A DNA stretch of 64,000 nucleotides. Origin: an uncultured Butyrivibrio sp. (GTDB lineage Bacteria > Bacillota > Clostridia > Lachnospirales > Lachnospiraceae). The translations under genes were made by a program, and so were the position numbers. The stretch covers positions 43,556 through 107,555 of the forward strand of contig NZ_CAMVPU010000008.1 in NCBI RefSeq assembly GCF_947169445.1. Direction: 5' to 3'. This document shows, one piece after another, positions 33,996-41,972 of the stretch (within the stretch, counting starts at the first letter, position 1; every line of letters begins with the position of its first letter). Below the pieces are notes generated by a model that had not been told where the DNA came from, searched no databases, and was given only the letters and a program-made list of their open reading frames with translations.

Positions 33996-35033
33996 ATGGA
34001 TACAGAAGTAGCAGCTGGTGGAAGTTCAATTATCGCCGATTTTTCCGGCACTCAAAAAGCGGCAATCCTGTTGATTGCACTAGGACCTGAAAAGTCCTCC
34101 GCCATATTTAAGCACTTAAAGGAAGAGGAAATCGAGGAGCTTACTCTTGAGATTGCCAATACCAGAAGTGTTACATCACAGGTTAAGGAAGCCGTACTTG
34201 AAGAATTTTACGGCGTCTGCCTGGCACAGCAGTATATTGCTGAAGGTGGTATTACCTATGCTAAGGAACTTCTTGAGAAGGCTCTTGGTGAAGATAAAGC
34301 CCTTGATGTTATCAGTAAACTTACTGCATCACTTCAGGTTAAGCCCTTTGAATTTATCCGTAAGACTGAGCCTTCTCAGATTCTTACATTCATTCAGGAT
34401 GAGCATCCTCAGACCATTGCTCTTATTTTGTCATACATGTCACCTTCACAGAGTGCACTTATTCTTTCTGCAATTCCACCGGATAGACAGGCGGATGTTG
34501 CTAAGCGTATTGCCTCTATGGACAGAACCAGTCCTGATACGATAAAGGAAGTAGAAAAAGTGTTGGAATCAAAGCTGTCTTCTCTTGTAAACCAGGATTA
34601 TACAATCGTTGGTGGTGTAGATGCGGTTGTAGAAATATTGAACACTGTAGACCGTGCGACAGAAAAGCACATTATGGAGACTCTGGAAATCGAAGAGCCG
34701 GAGCTTGCAGACGAGATCAGAAAGAAGATGTTCGTATTCGAAGACGTTCTTCTTCTGGACGACAGATCTATTCAGAGAGTGCTGCGTGAGGTTGAGAACA
34801 GTGACCTTGGTCTTGCTCTTAAGGGAGCTACCGAGAATGTTCAGACTGCAATCTTTAATAACCTTTCAAAACGTCTTGCAGCCATGATCAAGGAAGATAT
34901 GGACTTCATGGGACCTGTTCGTATGAAGGATGTTGAGGAAGCACAGCAGAAGATTGTTAACGTAATCAGGAAGCTTGAAGATGCTGGAGAAATTGTTATC
35001 TCCAGAGGCGGAGGTGATGAGCTAGTTGTCTAA
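33996..35033 (+). CDS. fliG: Flagellar motor switch protein FliG
   Basis: Rotor protein that meets MotA and sets torque direction. 345 residues; the middle-domain EHPQTIALILSYM motif is near residue 135 and the C-terminal torque helix with alternating charges (about 285-325) is intact. Its end overlaps fliH by 8 bases. Confidence 0.97.
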   Translation: MDTEVAAGGSSIIADFSGTQKAAILLIALGPEKSSAIFKHLKEEEIEELTLEIANTRSVTSQVKEAVLEEFYGVCLAQQYIAEGGITYAKELLEKALGEDKALDVISKLTASLQVKPFEFIRKTEPSQILTFIQDEHPQTIALILSYMSPSQSALILSAIPPDRQADVAKRIASMDRTSPDTIKEVEKVLESKLSSLVNQDYTIVGGVDAVVEILNTVDRATEKHIMETLEIEEPELADEIRKKMFVFEDVLLLDDRSIQRVLREVENSDLGLALKGATENVQTAIFNNLSKRLAAMIKEDMDFMGPVRMKDVEEAQQKIVNVIRKLEDAGEIVISRGGGDELVV

Positions 35034-35898
35034 TCTATTTAAGGCTGGCTTTGTCAGCTTCGATAATTCGGAAAAATTTATAATAGATAGTAATGAACTT
35101 GCTAATAAGAAGATTGAAGCCTTCCAGGAGCAGGAGATGAGAAGAAATAAAAATGTCTTTTCATCTGAGGATTCCTATATGGAAGGTGAGGAGGGAGAGT
35201 TTGTTCCGGGGATCGATATGGATCAGATATCTCAGCTTACAGAGGATCAAGGCATGATAGAACCATATCCTGATCCTCAATTTGATATGGAGGCCATGCA
35301 GGCTGAAATTGATCTTAAATTGCAGCAGGCTCAGGAACAGGCAGATGCCATTATACGTGATGCTCAGGAATCCGCTGCGGCAATAGTTGCCAAGGCTCAG
35401 GAAGAGGGGCATAATCAGGGCTATCAGGACGGTTATCAGGAAGGTGTTGCCGCTGCCGAGGCTCTTAAGGCTGAAATAGAGCAGCAAAGAGGCGAACTTG
35501 AAGCTGAATATCAGCAGATTGTTGATGGTATTGAGCCAGAAATGGTTGATGTTCTTACTCAGATCTATGAGCATGTTTTTGACGTTGAGTTAAGGGATGA
35601 CAAGGCTATTATCCTTCATTTACTAAAGAGTACTTTGTCCAGAATTGAGCCTGGCAATGACCTGATTGTTCATGTTTCCAGTGATGATTATGATGATGTA
35701 ATAGAGGAAAAAGATAACCTTGAAGCCTGCATTACATCACCCAGCACCACCATGGAGATAATAGAAGATCCTCTTTTGAAAGAGAATGAATGTATGATTG
35801 AGTCTGACAGTGGAATCTTTGACTGCAGTCTTGGCGTTGAACTTTCGGAGCTGTCCAGAAAGCTTAAGCTGTTATCCTTCGATAGAGCAAGAAGATAA
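35026..35898 (+). CDS. fliH: Flagellar export ATPase regulator FliH
   Basis: Stator of the export ATPase FliI. 290 residues from TTG 35026, backed by GGAGGTGAT inside the end of fliG; no ATG is available near this point. The N-terminal part is acidic, then a long Ala/Gln/Glu helix with a glycine-rich repeat (GHNQGYQDGYQEG, about residues 126-138) typical of FliH, then a C-terminal V-ATPase-E-like domain. Confidence 0.88.
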   Translation: MSNLFKAGFVSFDNSEKFIIDSNELANKKIEAFQEQEMRRNKNVFSSEDSYMEGEEGEFVPGIDMDQISQLTEDQGMIEPYPDPQFDMEAMQAEIDLKLQQAQEQADAIIRDAQESAAAIVAKAQEEGHNQGYQDGYQEGVAAAEALKAEIEQQRGELEAEYQQIVDGIEPEMVDVLTQIYEHVFDVELRDDKAIILHLLKSTLSRIEPGNDLIVHVSSDDYDDVIEEKDNLEACITSPSTTMEIIEDPLLKENECMIESDSGIFDCSLGVELSELSRKLKLLSFDRARR

Positions 35899-35929
35899 TT
35901 ATAGAATCATTAATATTTTGGGAGTATAA

Positions 35930-37288
35930 ATGCTGACATCTCAGATTGATCTTTCCAAATATAAGAAGATGCAGAATGCGCCATTTTATCGCATGAGTGG
36001 TAAAGTGGTGAATGTTATCGGGCTTACCATCGAGTCTGCCGGACCTGATGCTAAGCTTGGTGATATATGCCTTATTTATCCCAAGAAAAAAGAAAATGAG
36101 GCCATTTCCGAGGATAGAGGCAAGCCCTCAATGGCGGAAGTCGTTGGTTTTAAGGATAACAGAGTTCTTTTAATGCCCTATGAGAATACCAGCGGTATTG
36201 GAAATGGTAGTATCGTAGAAAATACTGATTCACCACTTCGAGTTAATGTGGGCGAGGGCCTTTTGGGGCAGACCTTAGATGGCCTTGGCAGAATTGACGG
36301 AACCAACTATGGTAAAGGCGTTATGCTGGAAGATGGAATTGCCTATTCTGTTGAGAACCAGCCACCGGATCCTATGACGAGAGATCCGATTTCTGATGTG
36401 CTTTCCCTTGGAGTTAAGGCAGTTGACGGCCTTCTTACCGTAGGTAAGGGTCAGCGAATCGGAATTTTTGCCGGTTCCGGTGTAGGTAAGAGTACACTTC
36501 TTGGAATGTTTGCCAGAAACACCCAGGCCGATATTAATGTAATTGCGCTTATCGGAGAGCGTGGAAGGGAAGTAAGAGAATTTATAGAAAGAGATCTTGG
36601 CGAAGAAGGCATGAAGAGGTCAATCGTTGTTTGTGCAACCTCTGATAAGCCTGCCCTTGAGAGACTTAAGGCAGCCAAGACAGCTACTTCTATTGCGGAG
36701 TACTTTAGAGATAAAGGAAAAGATGTTCTACTTATGATGGACTCTCTTACAAGATTTTCCATGGCACAAAGAGAAATTGGTCTTGCCAGTGGCGAGCCGC
36801 CGGTTTCCAGAGGATATCCACCAAGCGTGTATGCTGAGATGCCCAAGCTCCTTGAAAGAGCTGGCAGATCCAGAAAAGGATCTATTACTGGTCTTTATAC
36901 TGTTCTTGTTGATGGTGATGATATGAATGAACCAATCACCGATACAGCAAGAGGTATTTTGGATGGGCATATTGTACTTAACAGAAAGCTTGCGCAAAAG
37001 AATCATTATCCTGCTATAGATGTCCTTGCCAGTATTTCAAGATGTATGTCTGCAATTGCTGATTCTGAGCACAAGAAGGCTGCCGGGAAGCTAAAAAACG
37101 TTCTGGCCACCTATAATGATGCAGAGGATCTGATAAATATTGGTGCTTATAGAATGGGTGCCAACAAAAATATTGATTATGCTATTTCCAAAATTGAAAG
37201 AGTCAATCAGTTTCTTATGCAGGAAACTGATGAGAAATTCAGTTTTGAAGAGATAAGAGAAATGCTTCTGGATATGTTCCGGGACTAA
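35930..37288 (+). CDS. fliI: Flagellum-specific export ATPase FliI
   Basis: Hexameric ATPase of flagellar type III export. 452 residues; Walker A GSGVGKST near residue 182, Walker B LLMMDSLTRF near 264, and the F-type/T3SS signature PPSVYAEMPKLLERAG near 300. Start ATG 35930 has GGGAG upstream. Confidence 0.97.
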   Translation: MLTSQIDLSKYKKMQNAPFYRMSGKVVNVIGLTIESAGPDAKLGDICLIYPKKKENEAISEDRGKPSMAEVVGFKDNRVLLMPYENTSGIGNGSIVENTDSPLRVNVGEGLLGQTLDGLGRIDGTNYGKGVMLEDGIAYSVENQPPDPMTRDPISDVLSLGVKAVDGLLTVGKGQRIGIFAGSGVGKSTLLGMFARNTQADINVIALIGERGREVREFIERDLGEEGMKRSIVVCATSDKPALERLKAAKTATSIAEYFRDKGKDVLLMMDSLTRFSMAQREIGLASGEPPVSRGYPPSVYAEMPKLLERAGRSRKGSITGLYTVLVDGDDMNEPITDTARGILDGHIVLNRKLAQKNHYPAIDVLASISRCMSAIADSEHKKAAGKLKNVLATYNDAEDLINIGAYRMGANKNIDYAISKIERVNQFLMQETDEKFSFEEIREMLLDMFRD

Positions 37289-37348
37289 AGTGATTTTGTA
37301 ATGTTTAGCTATTTAGATTCAGTATAGCGAAATGGTTAAGGTTTTGTT

Positions 37349-37804
37349 ATGGCCAGATTTGTTTACAGAATGCAGAGCGTTCTTAATATCAAGCAAAAGA
37401 CTGAAGGGCAGATCAAGATGGAATTTGCTTCTGCCCAGTCTGAGCTTAATAAGCAGCTTGATATTTTAGATAATTATGTCAGAAGGAAAGAACAGTATCT
37501 TTTGGAAGCAGAGGAACTAAGAAATGCTGAAACACTGGATCTTCAGGAGATACTTGATAACCAGTATGCTACAGCCCAGATGGATGTGATGATTAATTCT
37601 CAGTCCAGAGTTGTTGCACAGCATGAAGAAATTGTCGAGAAAATTAGAATCAGACTTACTAAAGCAATTCAGGAACGGAAAATGCAGGAAAACCTTCGGG
37701 AAAGAGCATTTGCTGATTGGATTGAGGAACAGAAACAAGAAGAAGCTAAAGAAAATGATCAGCGCACAAGCTTTACTTACGGACTTAAACAGCGCGAGGA
37801 ATAA
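37349..37804 (+). CDS. fliJ: Flagellar export chaperone FliJ
   Basis: 151 residues, almost entirely coiled coil, as expected for the FliJ stalk that connects FliI with the FlhA gate. FliJ is poorly conserved; the call rests on the start MARFVYRMQSVLNIK, the helical pattern and the position after fliI. Confidence 0.88.
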   Translation: MARFVYRMQSVLNIKQKTEGQIKMEFASAQSELNKQLDILDNYVRRKEQYLLEAEELRNAETLDLQEILDNQYATAQMDVMINSQSRVVAQHEEIVEKIRIRLTKAIQERKMQENLRERAFADWIEEQKQEEAKENDQRTSFTYGLKQREE

Positions 37805-37836
37805 GCTTAATACAATGATTATGTAAGGGGAAGATT

Positions 37837-38781
37837 ATGGCTGATACAAAGGGTTTTGCTAATACACCTGATGATCCCAAAGCCGCCAAGGCCAAGCTGA
37901 AAGCGGATAAAAAAGAATATCAGAAAAAGTTAAAGGAACAGCGCAAAGAGCAGAAGGAAAAAGCGCAGGAATTTGCCGACAGAACTGCGGAAATCAATGG
38001 TGATAATGCCGGTGGTTTTGCCACTATCGTGATCACCTTCCTGATTATTCTTATCTGGCTTGCTATTATGGCGCTTCTAATTAAACTTGATGTAGGTGGC
38101 TTTGGCTCTGACGTACTTGCTCCTGTACTTAAGGATGTTCCTTATTTGAATCTTATTTTGCCTGACACTGCAAGAGTCAAAGATGAACCTGTCACAGATG
38201 TGAGCAGTGCAGAGAGTTCGGAAACGAGTGTAGGTTCTTTGGAGGAGGCCAATGCTTATATCAGAAGACTTGAACAGGCACTCCAGGCGGAGATGGAACA
38301 GAACAGCAGTTATGCATCTTCTATAGAAAAGCTCCAGGCAGAGGTTTCAAGACTTGAACCCTTTGAACAGCAGCAAAAAGAGTTTTATGAGGAAAGAGCT
38401 GCTTTTTATGCCAGTGTTGTATATGGTGATTATGCACCGGATGCTTCGGCTTATGCTTCATATTATGCCATGATTGATCCCGAGACTGCCGCCAAAATCT
38501 ACGAGGATATCATAAAGGGCAAGGCTGATGATGAAGCTATACAGGCTTTTGCGCTTACTTATTCTGAAATGAAGGCTAAGCAGTCTGCTGCAATATTTGA
38601 TGAGATGGTCAATGAGAATCAGATTCAGCTAGTTTCCAGGATCCTTGCCCAGATGACCAATGAAAAGCGTGGTGCCATTCTTGCAGCCATGGAAAAAACA
38701 AATGCAGCAAAGCTTACTCAGCTTCTTGAGCCTTCAGCTCTTGAAAAAGAGTCAACACAGGTTACTGGAAATAATAAATAA
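37837..38781 (+). CDS. MotE/YlxF-like flagellar membrane protein
   Basis: 314 residues: a basic N-terminal coiled coil (about 20-50), one membrane helix (about 61-82), an extracytoplasmic coiled coil (about 133-175), and a C-terminal MgtE-N-like helical domain with DPETAAKIYEDI and ILAQMTNEKRGAILAAM. The same layout occurs in B. subtilis YlxF, encoded between fliJ and fliK, and in MotE chaperones of MotC/PflB-like stator parts. The exact role here is unknown. A terminator follows, which is unusual inside this operon. Confidence 0.8.
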   Translation: MADTKGFANTPDDPKAAKAKLKADKKEYQKKLKEQRKEQKEKAQEFADRTAEINGDNAGGFATIVITFLIILIWLAIMALLIKLDVGGFGSDVLAPVLKDVPYLNLILPDTARVKDEPVTDVSSAESSETSVGSLEEANAYIRRLEQALQAEMEQNSSYASSIEKLQAEVSRLEPFEQQQKEFYEERAAFYASVVYGDYAPDASAYASYYAMIDPETAAKIYEDIIKGKADDEAIQAFALTYSEMKAKQSAAIFDEMVNENQIQLVSRILAQMTNEKRGAILAAMEKTNAAKLTQLLEPSALEKESTQVTGNNK

Positions 38782-38806
38782 TTAAGATTAGTATTTTTGA
38801 AAAAAC

Positions 38807-38842
38807 AAAGCAGGGGCTAAACGCTTCTGCTTTTATTTTTTT
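38807..38842 (+). terminator. Terminator inside the flagellar series, before fliK
   Basis: A stem AAAGCAG (38807-38813) with CTGCTTT (38827-38833), extended inside by partial pairing, and a T-rich tail to 38842. With the promoter at 38868 it splits the flagellar genes into two transcription units. Confidence 0.75.
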
Positions 38843-38867
38843 GCGGTTATAAAATTACTTTCTCCTC

Positions 38868-38894
38868 TTATGTTTCAGATTTTCCTGCCGATAT
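38868..38894 (+). promoter_or_regulatory. Sigma-28-like promoter of fliK
   Basis: TTATGTTT, 11 bases, then an exact GCCGATAT. The E. coli FliA consensus is TAAAGTTT-N11-GCCGATAA and the B. subtilis SigD consensus TAAA-N15-GCCGATAT. Eight of eight -10 positions fit SigD and six of eight upstream positions fit FliA. It lies 50 bases before the fliK start. Confidence 0.65.
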
Positions 38895-38943
38895 ATTAGG
38901 TGAGAATTTATGTACCTTGAAAAAATATGAAAGGAGGAATTTG

Positions 38944-40452
38944 ATGGGCAGTACTACAAAAGCGGTGGACATGACAATGTCTATCATTCAAAACAGTACT
39001 GCAGCGACAACTGTTTCCAGGTATGAGTATTCTAAGGTTACAACTAGTCAGACAAGCGTAAGCTTTGATGGATTCCTGAATAAGGCTTCAAATACAATGT
39101 CGGTAGCGAAAGTAAACGCAGACCGAAACAACAGACTTCAGGATATAGCCCAAAAGTTGCAAAAAACTGACACTAATAAGATTCAGAATACTAACGCCAA
39201 AGATGATGTATCCAAAAAGCAGGTAGATAAATCAACTGTAGAAACTAATAAACCAGTAAAAGATACAAATAATACTGATAAAGCTAATGTGAATACTGAC
39301 ACAAAGTCATCGAGGCAGGAAACAGACAGCAAGGAAGCAAATACAAAGCTGCAGGATGCTATTAACGAAGACGGCAAGGAAATAGCCGCTGAGATAGCAA
39401 AAGCACTTGAAGTATCTGAGGAAGAAATAGTAAATGCAATGGAAATCCTGGGACTTATGTTTGGAGATCTTTTAAATCCTCAGAATATTCAGAATCTCGT
39501 AACACAGCTTGGTGGACAGGATAAGGCGCTTGATCTGATCACTGATCCGGATCTAAATACTCTGATGCAGGACCTCTACGAGGGTGCAGACAGTATGAAG
39601 AGCGAACTTATGAATGAGTTTGGCTTATCCGAAGAGGAACTTGATACCGTAATAGAAGAGGCAAGACCTGAATTTATAGTTAATAAAGAAGAGCATAATG
39701 AACCTCTTAATATGGTAAAAGAAGACCTTTCAAAGGATCTGAAGGCACCCCAGTCTAAAGATCTTACCACTGAAGTAAAAGTGGAAGTGATATCTGAATC
39801 AGAAACAGAGACTGAGTTTAAACCTGTAGAAAACGCCGGTGAAGCATCAAAAGAAAACAGTAAGAATAACGGTGAAAACCTATCGGAAAATGCTCAGAAT
39901 ACAACTCTTTTTAATCAGCTACTAGATAAAATAACAGAGGCTGCAGATGCTAAGGCTGCAGATGCACCTCAATATACAAACAGAGCCCAAATGGAGAACA
40001 TCATTCGGCAGATAACAGATAAAATCACAATTACTGCTGCCGAGCATGAGACTTCTATGGAGCTGCAGCTTCATCCGGCAAGTCTTGGTAATGTGAATGT
40101 TCTTTTGACCAGCAGTAAGGATGGAATTGTAGCCAAGTTCACAGCTCAGAATGAAATTGTAAAAGAAGCTGTGGAAAGCCAGATGCAGGTTCTTCAGCAG
40201 AAGTTCAACGAGCAGGGTATAAAGGTTACATCTATTGAGATCACAATTGCGAGCCATGCTTTTGAACAGAATCTTCAGCAGGAAGATCAGAACCAGGCTT
40301 TTAATGAACAGCAGCAAAAGAAAAAGACTCTTCGAAGAATAAATCTCGGGGAAGAATTAAGCCTTGAAGAGGAAGAAAATCTTAGTGATGAAGACAGACT
40401 GGCGGCAGAAGTTCTGGCAATGAATGGAAGTTCAGTTGACTTTAGTGCTTAA
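38944..40452 (+). CDS. fliK: Flagellar hook-length control protein FliK
   Basis: Secreted ruler and export-specificity switch. 502 residues from ATG 38944 (AAAGGAGG upstream; the earlier TTG 38917 is before that site). A long low-complexity N-terminal part rich in Asn, Lys, Asp and Glu is followed by the conserved C-terminal Flg_hook domain (about 345-440) with LQLHPASLGNVNVLL and VAKFTAQNEIVKEAV. The very long hook protein in this locus may demand a matching ruler. Own sigma-28-like promoter. Confidence 0.9.
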   Translation: MGSTTKAVDMTMSIIQNSTAATTVSRYEYSKVTTSQTSVSFDGFLNKASNTMSVAKVNADRNNRLQDIAQKLQKTDTNKIQNTNAKDDVSKKQVDKSTVETNKPVKDTNNTDKANVNTDTKSSRQETDSKEANTKLQDAINEDGKEIAAEIAKALEVSEEEIVNAMEILGLMFGDLLNPQNIQNLVTQLGGQDKALDLITDPDLNTLMQDLYEGADSMKSELMNEFGLSEEELDTVIEEARPEFIVNKEEHNEPLNMVKEDLSKDLKAPQSKDLTTEVKVEVISESETETEFKPVENAGEASKENSKNNGENLSENAQNTTLFNQLLDKITEAADAKAADAPQYTNRAQMENIIRQITDKITITAAEHETSMELQLHPASLGNVNVLLTSSKDGIVAKFTAQNEIVKEAVESQMQVLQQKFNEQGIKVTSIEITIASHAFEQNLQQEDQNQAFNEQQQKKKTLRRINLGEELSLEEEENLSDEDRLAAEVLAMNGSSVDFSA

Positions 40453-40467
40453 GGTAATGGAGATAAC

Positions 40468-40503
40468 GGTACATCTTTTTACATCAAACTAAAAAGATGT
40501 ACC
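40468..40503 (+). repeat. Perfect 13-bp inverted repeat between fliK and flgD
   Basis: Arms 40468-40480 and 40491-40503 are exact complements with a 10-base loop and no T run after them. It ends 8 bases before the flgD ribosome site. As RNA it would be a stable intercistronic hairpin, likely for mRNA stability or processing rather than termination. Confidence 0.7.
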
Positions 40504-40526
40504 ATCACCTCCCGGAGGATAAGAAA

Positions 40527-41309
40527 ATGGCTGAGAATTCAGTAAGTGCAATTATAAAAGATGGTAAGATTGAAAACTTAAATTCTTCATCAGAAACCAA
40601 GAAAACTTCTGAGACCGGTTATGATAAGGATTCGTTTTTGAAAATCCTGGTTGCCCAGATGAAATATCAGGATCCTATGGCGCCAACCTCAAACACTGAG
40701 TATATAGCCCAGTACGCTACATTTACTCAGGTTGAACAGCTCAATAACATGGCTAATGCAATGTCACTTTCCAGAGCATCTGAGATGGTTGGAAAGACTG
40801 TTAAGGTGGTTCAGACCAATCCTGATACCGGAAAATCTCAGGATATTATTGGTGTTGTAGATTATGTTACCTACAGCGGAAACAAGGCATATCTTAGCAT
40901 CGATGGCACCAAGTATAATATCGATGATGTTTCAGAAGTATATGATCCTGAGTACACAGATGCTCAGAAGATTGTCGAAGACTTCCAGAAAGCAATCGAC
41001 AAACTTCCAAGCAGCATAGACTTTGTAAATGATCAGGAGCACGGCCTTAAGATTGATTCAATGTATGAGTTTTACATGTATAGCATGACGGATAAGGCAA
41101 AAGAGATGATGGATCCTAATTACGTAACAGCTCTTAAGCAGTACGTTTACAGGATTGATGAACTTAGAGGCGACGAGCACAGATCTTTTGATAAAGATGA
41201 GATTGTAGCTCAGGCTCAGACTATTCAGGTTGAAGATGAAGCAGAAAAAGCAGCTGATAATACAGCAGTTTCTGATGATGGAGAGACAGTAGAACCTACA
41301 GTTCTTTGA
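40527..41309 (+). CDS. flgD: Flagellar hook assembly (capping) protein FlgD
   Basis: Caps the growing hook. 260 residues from ATG 40527 (GGAGGAT upstream). The conserved N-terminal part contains FLKILVAQMKYQDP and TFTQVEQLNNM (about residues 35-75). The C-terminus is acidic and ends in low-complexity sequence. Between fliK and the small flagellar-operon gene, as in other Firmicutes. Confidence 0.94.
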   Translation: MAENSVSAIIKDGKIENLNSSSETKKTSETGYDKDSFLKILVAQMKYQDPMAPTSNTEYIAQYATFTQVEQLNNMANAMSLSRASEMVGKTVKVVQTNPDTGKSQDIIGVVDYVTYSGNKAYLSIDGTKYNIDDVSEVYDPEYTDAQKIVEDFQKAIDKLPSSIDFVNDQEHGLKIDSMYEFYMYSMTDKAKEMMDPNYVTALKQYVYRIDELRGDEHRSFDKDEIVAQAQTIQVEDEAEKAADNTAVSDDGETVEPTVL

Positions 41310-41386
41310 TTAATCCAAGCAATATTATTAAACAAAAACTTTTGTAACCAACTAATCAGTAAGCTTTAAGCAGGAGGAAAAGAAAT

Positions 41387-41812
41387 ATGATTATGGATGA
41401 TCGCCAGTTCTTTTCCATAGGTCAGGTCCAGGATCAGTACTTAAATCCAAAGACTCCTAAAACTCCGGAGAAACCACTTCCAACCGGAGAAAATTCTTTT
41501 GCCCAGGTTCTTAATAAAATCCAGTCAGGTGCCGATAATAGTAGTGAAGCACTTGATACACCTGTGAAATTTTCAAAGCATGCAGTAAACAGATTAAATG
41601 ACAGAAACATCACACTTTCACAGGACCAGATGATCAGATTAAACCAGGGTAAAAGAGAGGCCGGAGAAAAAGGAATACATGATTCTCTGATTCTGGTAGA
41701 CCAGCTGGCATTTATCGTTAATGTGCCCAATAACACAGTAGTAACAGCTATGGATCAGACAGAAAACAAGAGCAACGTATTTACTAATATAGACGGAGCA
41801 GTGATTGCATGA
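41387..41812 (+). CDS. Conserved flagellar operon protein, TIGR02530 type
   Basis: 141 residues, ribosome site GGAGGAAA. The family hallmarks are KFSKHAVNRLNDRNI in the middle and MDQTENKSNVFTNIDGA at the C-terminus. Such small proteins are encoded just before flgE in many Firmicutes; their function in hook assembly is not well defined. ATG 41393 is a possible alternative start. Confidence 0.9.
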   Translation: MIMDDRQFFSIGQVQDQYLNPKTPKTPEKPLPTGENSFAQVLNKIQSGADNSSEALDTPVKFSKHAVNRLNDRNITLSQDQMIRLNQGKREAGEKGIHDSLILVDQLAFIVNVPNNTVVTAMDQTENKSNVFTNIDGAVIA

Positions 41813-41915
41813 TTGGACCGAAGTGGATATTAAGCCGAAGTCTTTTTATCCATCAGGAAATCTTTTAATCCCCGACTGACAGAAGGGATTATCCGCAAAT
41901 CGCATGCATTTCCGT

Positions 41916-41962
41916 CCAAATCCAAAATGTATGGGAAACTAGCATTTTGCACAATTTGGAGG
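41916..41962 (+). promoter_or_regulatory. Leader hairpin overlapping the flgE ribosome site
   Basis: CCAAAT (41916-41921) pairs with ATTTGG (41954-41959), and AAAATG (41924-41929) pairs with CATTTT (41943-41948). The ribosome site GGAGG (41958-41962) loses its first two G to the stem. It could tune translation of the hook protein. Confidence 0.4.
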
Positions 41963-41972
41963 ACTTTGCCTT

